From assembly GCA_001580565.1 (NCBI GenBank), contig LRBF01000240.1, positions 36,790 to 100,789 on the forward strand: a DNA stretch of 64,000 bases, written 5' to 3'. The notes beneath the pieces were generated by a model. It saw only the letters and a list, made by a program, of their open reading frames with translations, did no database searches and had not been told where the DNA came from. Position 1 is the first letter of the stretch; each line of letters opens with the position of its first letter. The stretch is from Caballeronia megalochromosomata. GTDB taxonomy: Bacteria > Pseudomonadota > Gammaproteobacteria > Burkholderiales > Burkholderiaceae. The position numbers and the translations under genes were made by a program. Below are positions 8,479-16,876 of this stretch, piece after piece.

Positions 8479-10713
8479 TCAAGCGCTACGCAATTGATCG
8501 CCGACTGGTAACTGCCTCAGTCGCTTGCCGGTCGCGGCATAGATCGCATTGGTGATAGCCGGCGCGAGCGCCGCCGTGCCCGGCTCGCCGATACCGCCCG
8601 GCGCTTCCGTGCTTTTGACGATATGCACTTCCACCGGCGGTGTCTCATGAATGCGCAGCATTCGATAATCGGTGAAATTGCTTTGCTCGACGCGCCCATC
8701 CTTGATGGTGATTTCGCTATACAGCGCCGCCGTGATGCCGAAGATGATGCCGCCCTGCACCTGCGCTTCGACGGTATTGGGATTCACGACCATGCCGCAA
8801 TCGACCGCGCAGACGATACGGTTCACCTTCACCGCGCCGTCCTTGTCGACAGCCACATCCGCGACGATCGAAAAGAAACTGCCGAACGCGTGCATGACCG
8901 ACACGCCGCGTCCTTGCCCCTGCGGCGAGGTTTGCTGCCCCCATCCTGCAGCCTGTGTCGCGACGTCGAGCACGTTGCGTGCACGCGGCGACTTGCCGAG
9001 CAGATCGCGCCTGTATTTGACGGGATCGACTTTCGCCTGCACCGCCAGTTCGTCGATAAAGCTTTCCACGACGAAGGTGCCGCGCGTCGGTCCCACGCCG
9101 CGCCAGAACGCGGTGGGCACATCGTGCGGTTCGAGCCGCACGTAATCGACGAGCTGATTGGGCAGTTCATAAGGCAGATCGGATGCCACTTCGACCGCGT
9201 CGGGATCGATACCGTTCTTCACGGCGGGCGGCGCAAAGCGTGCGAGCACCGACGACCCGACGATGCGATGCGTCCATGCGACCGGCTTGCCATTCGCGTC
9301 GAGTCCCGCGGATAACTTGTCGTAATAGCATGGTCGATACATGTCGTGTTGAATGTCTTCCTCACGCGACCATGTGACCTTGACGGGCACGCCAAGCGCC
9401 TTGCCGATCTTGAGCGCTTGCGTGGCCATGTCGAATTCGAGCCGCCTGCCGAAGCCGCCGCCAAGCAGATGGTTATGCACGACGATCTTGTCGGCCGGCA
9501 AGCCGGTCGCTTTCATCCCGGCGTCGCGGATACGCGTGGGCACTTGCGTGCCGAGCCAGATATCGCAGCCATCGGGTCGCACATGCACGGTGCAGTTGAT
9601 CGGCTCCATCGTTGCATGCGCGAGAAACGGCTGGACATAAACCGCGTCGACGCGCGTTTTCGCACCGGAAAACGCGTTGTTCACGTCGCCGTCCTTGCGC
9701 GCGACAGCGCCCGTGCGTTGCGAGGCATTCGCCATGTCATCGACGATCTGTTTCGTCGATACGGTAGCGCCCGGGCCTTCATTCCACTGGATCTGCAGTG
9801 CGGCGGCGCCTCGCTTGGCGGCCCACGTATGATCGCCGATCACCGCGACGCCATTGTCGAACTTCACCACCTGGCGCACGCCGGGAATCTTCTTCGCGTT
9901 GGTGTCATCGACGGAGGCGAGCGAGCCGCCAAATACCGGGCAATTCACGATCGCCGCGTACACCATGTCAGGCAGGCGCACGTCGAGACCGAACACCGCA
10001 GTACCATCGACTTTCTCCGGCGAATCGAGACGCCTGACCGGCGTGCCGACTATCTTGAAGTTTTTCGGATCCTTGAGTTTGATGTCCTGCGGCACAGGCA
10101 GTTTGGCGGCCGCTTCGGCGAGATCGGCATAACTTGCGCTGCGATCGCCCGATGCATGCATCACCTTGCCGTCCTGCGCCTGACAAGACGACGGATCGCA
10201 TTGCCATTGCTGCGCCGCCGCCGCGACGAGCATCATGCGCGCGGCCGCACCCGCCCGGCGCATCGGCTCCCATGCATAGCGCACGGAGGTCGAGCCGCCT
10301 GTCAACTGACCGCCCAATAACGGATCAGTGAAGAGCTTTTCGTTGGGCGGCGCATGATCGATCGTGACGCTGTCGAGCGGCACGTCGAGTTCCTCGGCGA
10401 TCAACATGGGCAGCGCCGTATAAACGCCCTGACCCATTTCGACCTTCGGCATGATGAGCACGATCTTGCCGCTCTTGTCGATCTGCACGAATGCATTCGG
10501 CGCGAATACGCCGTCTTGCGGCGACTCGACACCATCGCCGCCGATCACTGATTTTCCTTTGCCCTGATCCTGGCTCGCGGCCGGGAGACTGAAACCGATC
10601 AGCAATCCGCCGCTTGCGGCCACGCCCGCCGTGATGCCGAGTTTCAGGAACGCGCGCCGCGACAAGCCCGCGCGAGCCGCATGACGCCCCGCTTCGATCA
10701 ATCCTTGCGACAT
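8479..10713 (-). CDS. Isoquinoline 1-oxidoreductase-type molybdopterin-binding subunit
   Basis: A 744-residue large subunit of the xanthine oxidase family, in the IorB/aldehyde dehydrogenase branch. The N-terminus carries a twin-arginine signal, SRRAFLK at about 18-24, so the folded enzyme is exported with its cofactor. GGGFGRRLEFD contacts the molybdopterin, and near the C-terminus APGGIGEPGTAAL contains the catalytic Glu of the family. The ATG at 10713 sits 1 nt after the stop of the 2Fe-2S subunit gene, which fixes the start; 72 upstream in-frame codons overlap that gene. Likely reaction: hydroxylation of an N-heterocycle or oxidation of an aldehyde, with electrons passed via the 2Fe-2S subunit to cytochrome c. 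Confidence 0.9.
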   Translation of the reverse strand: MSQGLIEAGRHAARAGLSRRAFLKLGITAGVAASGGLLIGFSLPAASQDQGKGKSVIGGDGVESPQDGVFAPNAFVQIDKSGKIVLIMPKVEMGQGVYTALPMLIAEELDVPLDSVTIDHAPPNEKLFTDPLLGGQLTGGSTSVRYAWEPMRRAGAAARMMLVAAAAQQWQCDPSSCQAQDGKVMHASGDRSASYADLAEAAAKLPVPQDIKLKDPKNFKIVGTPVRRLDSPEKVDGTAVFGLDVRLPDMVYAAIVNCPVFGGSLASVDDTNAKKIPGVRQVVKFDNGVAVIGDHTWAAKRGAAALQIQWNEGPGATVSTKQIVDDMANASQRTGAVARKDGDVNNAFSGAKTRVDAVYVQPFLAHATMEPINCTVHVRPDGCDIWLGTQVPTRIRDAGMKATGLPADKIVVHNHLLGGGFGRRLEFDMATQALKIGKALGVPVKVTWSREEDIQHDMYRPCYYDKLSAGLDANGKPVAWTHRIVGSSVLARFAPPAVKNGIDPDAVEVASDLPYELPNQLVDYVRLEPHDVPTAFWRGVGPTRGTFVVESFIDELAVQAKVDPVKYRRDLLGKSPRARNVLDVATQAAGWGQQTSPQGQGRGVSVMHAFGSFFSIVADVAVDKDGAVKVNRIVCAVDCGMVVNPNTVEAQVQGGIIFGITAALYSEITIKDGRVEQSNFTDYRMLRIHETPPVEVHIVKSTEAPGGIGEPGTAALAPAITNAIYAATGKRLRQLPVGDQLRSA

Positions 10714-10714
10714 G

Positions 10715-11170
10715 TCACGCCTCCTTCGCGGCCTGCTTGATGGCGGCGCGGATGCGGTGATAGGTGCCGCAGCGGCAGATGTTGCCCGCCATCGCGGCAT
10801 CGATATCGGAGTCGTTGGGATCAGGAACGGTCGCGAGCAAGGCCGCCGCGGACATGACTTGTCCGGACTGACAATAACCGCACTGCACGACATCGAGTCG
10901 ACGCCATGCTTCCTGCACTTTCTTGCCACTGGGCGTATCGCCGACGCCTTCGATCGTCGTCACCTTGCGATCGCCGACGGCTGCGATCGGCAATACGCAT
11001 GAACGAACGGAGACGCCATCGAGATGAACGGTACACGCACCGCATTGCGCGATGCCGCAGCCGAATTTGGTTCCTGTCAGTCCCACTATGTCGCGCAATA
11101 CCCAGAGAAGCGGCATGTCGGGCGGCGCATCGATCGTATGACTCTGGCCATTGATGGAAAGCGTGGTCAT
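10715..11170 (-). CDS. 2Fe-2S subunit of isoquinoline oxidoreductase-type hydroxylase
   Basis: A 151-residue small subunit with two [2Fe-2S] clusters. The plant-ferredoxin-type cluster is in FGCGIAQCGACTVHLDG (about 38-54, with a further Cys in RSCVLP). The second is in QCGYCQSGQ (about 97-105) and NICRCGTYHRIR (about 130-141). It forms the electron bridge between the Mo centre and cytochrome c. There is no signal peptide, so it is probably carried across the membrane with the twin-arginine-tagged large subunit. It is the first gene of the operon. A 200-bp leader separates it from the upstream LysR gene, which points the same way. Confidence 0.94.
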   Translation of the reverse strand: MTTLSINGQSHTIDAPPDMPLLWVLRDIVGLTGTKFGCGIAQCGACTVHLDGVSVRSCVLPIAAVGDRKVTTIEGVGDTPSGKKVQEAWRRLDVVQCGYCQSGQVMSAAALLATVPDPNDSDIDAAMAGNICRCGTYHRIRAAIKQAAKEA

Positions 11171-11215
11171 GAGCGGCTCCGGCTTATAAGGGGTTTCAGC
11201 GGATATCGCAAATGG

Positions 11216-11239
11216 CCGACTGCGTGGGGCAGCAGTCGG
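11216..11239. promoter_or_regulatory. Leader hairpin upstream of the hydroxylase operon
   Basis: CCGACTGC pairs perfectly with GCAGTCGG around an 8-nt loop, 46 nt before the 2Fe-2S subunit start. On the operon's own (minus) strand it is not followed by a T-tract, so it is not a simple terminator for that strand. It could be an mRNA leader structure or an operator. Confidence 0.35.
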
Positions 11240-11372
11240 TTTTCAGGCAACGGGATTGTAGCCCCGCTTAAAAAATCAGGCTTGAATGACGGCGTGCTCG
11301 CCGATAACTTTATTTTTCTGCTACGGATTGGTGCGCGCTTTTTTGATTTGCAGGATTGCCTGAAACTCCAAT

Positions 11373-12266
11373 TCAAAGCGGTTTATCGGTGAGACGGTTA
11401 GTTGCACCGAGCGCTGAACTGGTTTCATCGAGCAAGGCGCGCAAGCGCGCGACTCGCTTGAGATCGCGGTGATAGCCCAGCCATACATCTCGTCCGGGCG
11501 GCGCTTCTCCGAGATCGAAACGTGCAAGGCGCGTATCGGCATCGCCGAGGGGGCATGGCAAGACCGCATAGCCCGCTCCATGCGCGCACATATGTGCTTG
11601 CACGTCGCGATTATTGCTGCCGAAGACGATCTTCGCGTTGGGCAATATGCGCTTTACCCAAAGCACGTCCGGCAATTGATCGAATGCGCTGTCCATGCTG
11701 ATGAGCATTTGCCCTTTTCCGTCACCTGCTTTAGGCGGTGCGAGATCGGCGCGTCCATACAGCGCGTAATCGATATGCATGAGCTTGCGCTGCACGACGT
11801 CCGGTTCGTCGAACGGCGTGATGCGAAACACGAGATCCGCCTCGCGCCGCGCGAGGTTATAGCGGCGCGCATCGGTGACGAGTTCGATCGATACTTCGGG
11901 ATGTTTCGCGAGAAAGCGCGCGAATACCGGCGCAAGCACATGCACGCCGAACCAGTCCGACGACGAAACCCGCAGCAAACCCGTGAGCTTCGCGTCCTGA
12001 CCCGCGAGCGCGCGCGTGAAGCCGAGTGCCTCTTCTTCCATGCGTTCGGCATACGAAAGCACGGCCGCGCCTTCGTCGGTCAGTATGAAACCGTCGCTGG
12101 TACGCTGAAAGAGCACGTGACCCAATGATTCTTCCAGCGCGCGCAGGCGCCGCCCCATCGTCGGCTGGGTCTGACCGATCATCCTCGCCGCCGCGCCCAG
12201 CGTGCCGCTTCGCGCAATCGCGAGGAACACGCGCACGTCACTCCATTCGAGATTCGAGCCATTCAT
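11373..12266 (-). CDS. LysR-family transcriptional regulator
   Basis: A 297-residue LysR-type regulator. The N-terminal winged helix is typical (FLAIARSGTLGAAARMIGQT at about 14-33, then LRALEESLGHVLFQRTSDGF). The effector domain follows, with LLRVSSSDWFGVHVLAPVF near residue 95. The ATG at 12266 gives the standard N-terminus; an earlier in-frame start has no family match. It lies upstream of the hydroxylase operon on the same strand and may control it. However, its divergent neighbour at 12367 is the truncated 5' end of an alcohol dehydrogenase-like gene, and LysR genes are commonly divergent from their target, so its ancestral target may be lost. Confidence 0.9.
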   Translation of the reverse strand: MNGSNLEWSDVRVFLAIARSGTLGAAARMIGQTQPTMGRRLRALEESLGHVLFQRTSDGFILTDEGAAVLSYAERMEEEALGFTRALAGQDAKLTGLLRVSSSDWFGVHVLAPVFARFLAKHPEVSIELVTDARRYNLARREADLVFRITPFDEPDVVQRKLMHIDYALYGRADLAPPKAGDGKGQMLISMDSAFDQLPDVLWVKRILPNAKIVFGSNNRDVQAHMCAHGAGYAVLPCPLGDADTRLARFDLGEAPPGRDVWLGYHRDLKRVARLRALLDETSSALGATNRLTDKPL

Positions 12267-12331
12267 TTTTGTATGACCGTCGTGCAGTGTTGTCGATTTA
12301 CATGCGCGGGTGCATGGCGGAGTATGAGCGC

Positions 12332-12350
12332 ATTGCAATCAACCTTCAAT
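12332..12350. promoter_or_regulatory. Candidate LysR site, ATTG-N11-CAAT
   Basis: A short inverted repeat lies in the 100-bp divergent region between the LysR start and the truncated dehydrogenase start. The size and spacing fit a LysR-type site (T-N11-A core). The match is short and could be chance. Confidence 0.3.
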
Positions 12351-12366
12351 CTTTCTGGAGACGTCG

Positions 12367-12443
12367 ATGTTCACCATGCAAGCACTCGTTCTCGATCGTC
12401 ATGACGGCCCGCTCGAACTCGTCGAGCTCGCTCGTCCGGAGGC
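12367..12443 (+). pseudogene. 5' remnant of a zinc-type alcohol dehydrogenase/quinone oxidoreductase gene
   Basis: A start codon with GGAGA 6-10 nt upstream leads into MFTMQALVLDRHDGPLELVELARPE, a clear N-terminus of the medium-chain dehydrogenase/quinone oxidoreductase family. After about 25 codons the reading frame leaves the family and joins DNA from a different gene in another frame. Everything past the first strand-turn is missing, so no enzyme can be made. The intact promoter side and its divergence from the LysR gene suggest this was once the LysR target. Confidence 0.75.
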
Positions 12444-12716
12444 GGCAACCCCTGGACCGCCGCGCTCGCCTCCTTCACGTTGTTTGCCGTCGGTGCGATC
12501 ATTCCGGCGATTGCGTTTCTGTGGTCGAGCGGCGCCGACGGCATCGCGCAATGCATCGTGCTGAGCGGGCTCGGGCTGGCGGGCATCGGCGTGTTCACAT
12601 CGCTGTTCAATGGACGTGGCGCGATATTTTCCGCCGTGCGGCAAGTGCTGATCGGGATGGTCGCGGCAGCCTGCACGTTCGGTCTCGGCAAGTTGCTGGG
12701 CGTGTCGCTTTCGTGA
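12444..12716 (+). pseudogene. 3' remnant of a VIT1/CCC1-family transporter gene
   Basis: From 12444 the frame reads GNPWTAALASFTLFAVGAII and continues through hydrophobic helices to FGLGKLLGVSLS and a stop at 12714-12716. This matches the C-terminal membrane region of VIT1/CCC1-type iron/manganese transporters, whose GNPWxAA motif precedes the last helices. The N-terminal half is absent and the upstream sequence belongs to a dehydrogenase fragment in another frame. It is therefore the 3' scar of a deletion or recombination. A short in-frame product from TTG at 12480 is possible but would lack the metal-binding region. Confidence 0.75.
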
Positions 12717-12765
12717 CACGCTTGCGGCACTACACTACGTCTTCCATCTCACTCGAACCTCCCCG

Positions 12766-13131
12766 ATGAGCCAAGTCCTCGCGCTGCGCCCCTTCGTCCC
12801 CGCCAAAGACTTCGATCTGTCCAGGCGCTTCTATGAAGCGTTGGGCTTTCGCGTCACGCATCAGGACGACAACATCGCGATGCTGAAAGCGGGCAGCTTC
12901 AGCTTCATACTGCAGAACCTCTACGTGAAGGAGTTCGCGGAAAACTGCATGCTGCAAATGCTCGTGCGCGATGTCGACGCATGGTGGCGCGACATGAATC
13001 CCGAAACGCTCAGCGAGCGCTTTCCCGTCAATCCCGCACGCGCGCCCGCGATGCAGAGCTGGGGAATGAAAGTCGGCTTCGTGTTCGATCCTTCCGGCGT
13101 GTTGTGGCATGTGGCCGAAGTGCCCTTCTGA
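12766..13131 (+). CDS. VOC/glyoxalase-superfamily protein
   Basis: A 121-residue protein with the beta-alpha-beta-beta-beta pattern of the vicinal oxygen chelate superfamily: LRPFVPAKDFDLSRRFYEALGFRVTH (shown in part) at the N-terminus and GFVFDPSGVLWHVAEV at the end. Single-domain members include dioxygenases, bleomycin-type resistance proteins and lyases, which usually act as dimers. Metal ligands are not all obvious here, so the activity cannot be assigned. It stands alone, rightward, between the pseudogene junction and the convergent polyol dehydrogenase gene. Confidence 0.8.
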   Translation: MSQVLALRPFVPAKDFDLSRRFYEALGFRVTHQDDNIAMLKAGSFSFILQNLYVKEFAENCMLQMLVRDVDAWWRDMNPETLSERFPVNPARAPAMQSWGMKVGFVFDPSGVLWHVAEVPF

Positions 13132-13157
13132 CGCGCCGCCGCACGCGACGCGTCAGA
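13127..13157. terminator. Convergent hairpin overlapping the VOC gene end
   Basis: TCTGACGCG and CGCGTCAGA form a perfect 9-bp stem around 13 nt, starting inside the last codons of the VOC gene and ending 13 nt before the stop of the convergent dehydrogenase. It lacks a T-tract and is a plausible shared 3' barrier. Confidence 0.4.
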
Positions 13158-13169
13158 TGAACGGCGAAC

Positions 13170-14207
13170 TCACTCCTCCAGCACGATCTGCACCTTCACG
13201 TCGGTGGGCACGCCGCTCGCCGCTTCCTCGAATGCCTTGATGCCTTCCGCGAACGGGAACGTGCGCGAGATGAACGGTTTCACATCGAGCTTGCCCGAAG
13301 CGATCAACTGAATCGCGCGCGGGAAGATATTGGCGTAGCGAAATACCGATTCGATGCGCGCCTCCTTGATCTGCACCGCGACCACATCGAGCGCGATCGC
13401 GCGCTGCGGCATGCCCACGAGCACGAGGCAGCCGCCGGGGCACAGCAGATCCACGATGCCGTCGAACGCCTTCTCGTTGCCGCTCGCCTCGAACACGATG
13501 TCCGCGCCCCAGCCGTCCGTCAGTTCGTTCACTACATCGCGCACGGGCCGGTCGCGGATGTTCACGGCGGTCACGCCCTGCACGCCGCCGATCAGATCGA
13601 GCTTCTCCTGCACCAGATCGCAGACGATCGCACGGCTGCATCCGCCCGCGAGCGCGGCGAGCGCGCACATCATGCCGATCGTGCCCGCGCCGAGCACGAC
13701 GGCCACGTCGCCCGGCTTGATCGCGGCTTTCTTCGCGGCCTGCAGACCGATCGACAGCGGCTCGACGATCGCGCCTTCCGCGAAGCTCACGTTATCCGGC
13801 AGCTTGTAGGTGAACGCGGCCGGATGCACGACATACGGCGCGAGGCAGCCATGCACCGGCGGTGTCGCCCAGAAGCGCACTTTCGGATCGAGGTTGTACA
13901 GGCCTTCACGCGATGCGCGCGATTCCATGTCCGGCACGCCCGGCTCCATGCAGACTCGATCGCCCGCCTTCAGATGCTTCACGTCCTCGCCCGCTTCGAC
14001 GACCGTGCCCGATGCCTCATGCCCGAGCACCATCGGCTCGTTCACGACGAACGGCCCGATGCGGCCGTGCTGATAATAGTGAATATCGCTGCCGCAAATG
14101 CCTACCGTATGAATCTTGATGCGCACGTCGCGCGGGCCCACGACCTGCGGCAGACTGAACGGACGCAGACTGATGCGTCTTGCTTCCTCGAGAACCAGTG
14201 CTTCCAT
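13170..14207 (-). CDS. Zinc-dependent polyol dehydrogenase (xylitol/sorbitol dehydrogenase type)
   Basis: A 345-residue medium-chain dehydrogenase. Catalytic-zinc residues are seen in GICGSDIHYYQHGRIG (about 37-52) and LGHEASG (GHE motif, about 62-68). The Rossmann glycines are in VLGAGTIGMM at about 172-181. The structural-zinc cysteine cluster found in many relatives is absent between about 85 and 110, as in polyol dehydrogenases. Likely reaction: NAD-linked oxidation of a C5/C6 polyol to a ketose. The ATG at 14207 has AAGGA about 8 nt upstream, which selects it over an in-frame start 12 codons earlier. It is the last gene of the polyol operon, with an L-xylulose-reductase-like enzyme just upstream. 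Confidence 0.88.
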   Translation of the reverse strand: MEALVLEEARRISLRPFSLPQVVGPRDVRIKIHTVGICGSDIHYYQHGRIGPFVVNEPMVLGHEASGTVVEAGEDVKHLKAGDRVCMEPGVPDMESRASREGLYNLDPKVRFWATPPVHGCLAPYVVHPAAFTYKLPDNVSFAEGAIVEPLSIGLQAAKKAAIKPGDVAVVLGAGTIGMMCALAALAGGCSRAIVCDLVQEKLDLIGGVQGVTAVNIRDRPVRDVVNELTDGWGADIVFEASGNEKAFDGIVDLLCPGGCLVLVGMPQRAIALDVVAVQIKEARIESVFRYANIFPRAIQLIASGKLDVKPFISRTFPFAEGIKAFEEAASGVPTDVKVQIVLEE

Positions 14208-14239
14208 CGTCGTTCCTTTGATTAGAGATACAGGCGGTA

Positions 14240-14986
14240 TCAACAGGACTGGAATCCGCCGTCGACCAGCAAACTAACGCCGCTCACCATGCTCGAATCG
14301 TCGGAGAGCAGATACGCGATCGTGCGCGCCACTTCCACCGGCTGCACGAAGCGGTTCATCGGAATGCGCGCGAGCATCGGTCCGGACTTGGCGGGATCGC
14401 TCCAGGCGCGTTCGCCCATCGGCGTCATCGTGACCGTGGGCAGCACGGCGTTCACGCGAATGCCATGTGGACCGAGTTCGGTGGCCATCACGCGCGTCAT
14501 GGCGTCGAGTCCGCCTTTCGATGCGCAATACGCCGCGTGCAGCGCGAAACCCACATTCGCCGACAGACTCGATACGTTGACGATCGACCCACCGGCGCCG
14601 CGCGCGATCATGCTCTTCGCGCATTCCTGCGCGACGATCATCGTGGCGCGCAGGTTCACGTTCATCGTCAGGTCGAAGGCTTCGACGGTCGTGTCGAGAA
14701 ACGGCTCCAGCACGGCGATGCCCGCGTTGTTCACCAGCAGATCGACCGGCTGAACCGCGCGTGCCGCATCGCGCGCGGCCTGCGCATCGGCGAGATCGAC
14801 GGCGATGGTTTCGCAGCCCGTCTCCTGCTTCAACGCATCGAGATCGGCCGCGCTGCGGCTGAGCGCAATCACGCGCGCGCCGCGCTCGATCAGCAGATGC
14901 ACCGTTGCATGGCCGATGCCCTTGCCCGCGCCCGTGACAAGCACGGTCTTGCCCGCGAACTCGCGATTTCTGTCGATGGCTGTCAT
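14240..14986 (-). CDS. SDR oxidoreductase resembling L-xylulose reductase
   Basis: A 248-residue classical short-chain dehydrogenase. It has the cofactor motif TGAGKGIG (about 19-26), NNAG, and the active site Ser-Tyr-Lys in NVSSLSAN and YCASKGG. The region TVTMTPMGERAWSDPAK, followed by a downstream RIPMNRF, closely resembles dicarbonyl/L-xylulose reductase, which interconverts L-xylulose and xylitol with NADP(H). With the dehydrogenase next door this would form an L-xylulose-xylitol-D-xylulose route fed by the polyol transporter. That pathway is inferred from resemblance and linkage. The ATG at 14986 gives the family's usual N-terminus. Confidence 0.88.
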   Translation of the reverse strand: MTAIDRNREFAGKTVLVTGAGKGIGHATVHLLIERGARVIALSRSAADLDALKQETGCETIAVDLADAQAARDAARAVQPVDLLVNNAGIAVLEPFLDTTVEAFDLTMNVNLRATMIVAQECAKSMIARGAGGSIVNVSSLSANVGFALHAAYCASKGGLDAMTRVMATELGPHGIRVNAVLPTVTMTPMGERAWSDPAKSGPMLARIPMNRFVQPVEVARTIAYLLSDDSSMVSGVSLLVDGGFQSC

Positions 14987-14996
14987 GGTGTCGTCT

Positions 14997-15977
14997 TCAA
15001 GGCTCGTCGCAGAGACGTCTTGCGGTGTCTTCATCGGTCACGAGCACCGATGGATAGCGCCCGCGCAACGCCGCGCGCGTCACATGAAATTTCTTCTGGC
15101 CGCCGCTCACGAGCACCACGCGCCTGATCTTGCGCAGGTCCTCCAGCGTGATCGCGACGGTGCGGCGATTCAGCGGATGATCGATCAGCTCGCCGTATTC
15201 ATCCATGAAATGGCCGAGCATGTCGCCGACCGCGCCCGCCTTTTCCAGCGTGCGCAGTTGCTCGGGATTGTCGATGCCATACGTCACGACGAGCGATTCC
15301 GTCAGATCGCCGCACGTGAGCAACGCGAGGTCGGACTTGCGCGCGAGTTCGTACGTCTCGCGCACGGTTTCTTCCTGCAGGATCACGTCGCGCGCCTTCT
15401 GACTGCTCACATAGATCGGCGCGGCGAAAAGATAGCCGTCGGCGCGGCAGATGTTCGCGAAGTCAGACACGATATCGAACGTATTGATGCTCGGGCAATG
15501 CGACAGCCCGCCCTGCAAGGACACCGCCGACACGGGTCCATACGTGCGTTGCGGCATCGCGCGCAGCACGGCGCGGATCGTGCGGCCCCAGCCGAGGCCG
15601 ATGGTTTGCCCTGCAACGATCTGCTTGGCGAAGTACGCCGCCGCGCCGATGCCGAGCGCCGCGTTGTTCGCTTCGTTGTTCGCGCCGGTCGGCACGACGA
15701 CCGCGCATTCGAGTCCGAAGCGTTTCGCGAGCGCCTCTTCCAGCGCGACGCACGGCGCGATCTTGCTGTTGATCGTGATCTGCACGAGGCCGGATTCGCG
15801 GCTCGCGGCAAGCAGCCGGTTCACGCGCACGCGGTTGCTGCCGATGCGCTGCGCGATCTCCTGCTGCGTCAGATTGCCGACGTAGTAGTGCCACGCGACG
15901 CGCGCCTGCAACTCTTCTTCCGAATCGATGGAATCGTCCGCTTCGGCGATGGCGATGGGCGGTGCGCTCTTGCTCAT
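14997..15977 (-). CDS. SorC/DeoR-type sugar-binding transcriptional regulator
   Basis: A 326-residue protein with an N-terminal helix-turn-helix (GNLTQQEIAQRIGSNRVRVN at about 34-53) and the SorC sugar-binding domain, typical in GLGWGRTI near 128 and LLTCGDL near 230. SorC proteins are sugar-phosphate-responsive tetramers that control carbohydrate operons. It sits between permease and enzyme genes of the polyol operon, so it probably controls this cluster. A strong candidate operator lies in the divergent promoter at 19270-19294. The ATG at 15977 was chosen because the region before it belongs to the permease gene's 3' side and has no family match. Confidence 0.88.
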   Translation of the reverse strand: MSKSAPPIAIAEADDSIDSEEELQARVAWHYYVGNLTQQEIAQRIGSNRVRVNRLLAASRESGLVQITINSKIAPCVALEEALAKRFGLECAVVVPTGANNEANNAALGIGAAAYFAKQIVAGQTIGLGWGRTIRAVLRAMPQRTYGPVSAVSLQGGLSHCPSINTFDIVSDFANICRADGYLFAAPIYVSSQKARDVILQEETVRETYELARKSDLALLTCGDLTESLVVTYGIDNPEQLRTLEKAGAVGDMLGHFMDEYGELIDHPLNRRTVAITLEDLRKIRRVVLVSGGQKKFHVTRAALRGRYPSVLVTDEDTARRLCDEP

Positions 15978-16009
15978 GTCGTTTCGTTCTTGAATGAAAG
16001 GCCGCGATT

Positions 16010-16876
16010 CTATTTCACCGCGCCCATCGTCAGGCCCTGCACCAGCCGGCCGGACACGAGCAGCGCGAACACCACCATCGGCAGCACGATCAGCGTGCCC
16101 GTCGCCATGATTTCGCCCCAGGGCAATTCGTAGCCGCTCATGTAGCTCGTCGCGGCGACGGGCGATGTGATCGCGTCGCTGCGCGTCAGCACGAGCGCGT
16201 ACAGCAGATCGTTCCACGAGAAGATGAACGCGAAGATCGCCGAGACGACGATCCCCGGCATCGCGAGCGGCAGGTTGATGCGCCAGAACACCCGCCATGG
16301 CGACGCACCATCGAGACGCGCGGCTTCGTCGAGTTCCACCGGAATGTTGCGGAACTGGTCCGTGCAGATCCACACGACGATCGGCAGCGAGAACGTCAGA
16401 TACAGCAGGATCAGCACGATATGCGTATCGACGAGATCCAGCTTCGTCGCGATCAGGAAGAACGGCACCGCGAGCACGACCGGGCTCACCATGCGGTTCG
16501 AGATGAACCAGAACCACAGGTCTTCCTTGCCGCGGAATTCGTAGCGCGCAAGCGCATAGGCCGCGGGCGTGCCGAGCAGGATCGCGAGGACCGTCGTGCT
16601 GCTCGCGATGATGAGCGAGTTCAGCAGGCTGCCCGCCACATCATGCTCGAAGAGCGCCGCCGAGTAGTGGTGGAAGGTCGGCGAGAATAGCCATTTGGGC
16701 GGATACGCGAGCGCGTCGGCCTGACTCTTCAGGCTTGTCGTGACCATCCAGTAGAACGGAAACACCGACGACATGAACACGACGACGAGGCCGAGAAAAT
16801 GCCATACGGTGGCGCGCTTTCTTGCCGCGCGCGCACGCTTCGCGCGCTGCGTGGTCTGCAAAGTCGGTGAACTCAC
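16010..16876 (-). CDS. Polyol/sugar ABC transporter permease (MalG type)
   Basis: A 288-residue inner-membrane permease with six predicted helices and the cytoplasmic EAA loop, ELDEAARLDGASPWRVFWRI at about 183-202, which docks to the ATPase. The start is GTG at 16876, overlapping the stop of the upstream permease gene in a GTGA, which indicates translational coupling. The first residues (SSPTLQTTQRAKRARAARKR) are a positively charged cytoplasmic tail before helix 1. It works with the permease, binding protein and ATPase genes of this cluster; the ATPase gene is divergent. Confidence 0.9.
   Translation of the reverse strand: MSSPTLQTTQRAKRARAARKRATVWHFLGLVVVFMSSVFPFYWMVTTSLKSQADALAYPPKWLFSPTFHHYSAALFEHDVAGSLLNSLIIASSTTVLAILLGTPAAYALARYEFRGKEDLWFWFISNRMVSPVVLAVPFFLIATKLDLVDTHIVLILLYLTFSLPIVVWICTDQFRNIPVELDEAARLDGASPWRVFWRINLPLAMPGIVVSAIFAFIFSWNDLLYALVLTRSDAITSPVAATSYMSGYELPWGEIMATGTLIVLPMVVFALLVSGRLVQGLTMGAVK

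Noticed and set aside
14805..16133. 442-codon plus-strand open frame across the SDR and SorC genes
   Set aside because: It is an antisense shadow of two clear genes. The translation is Arg/His-rich with no domain, as expected from high-GC codon bias.
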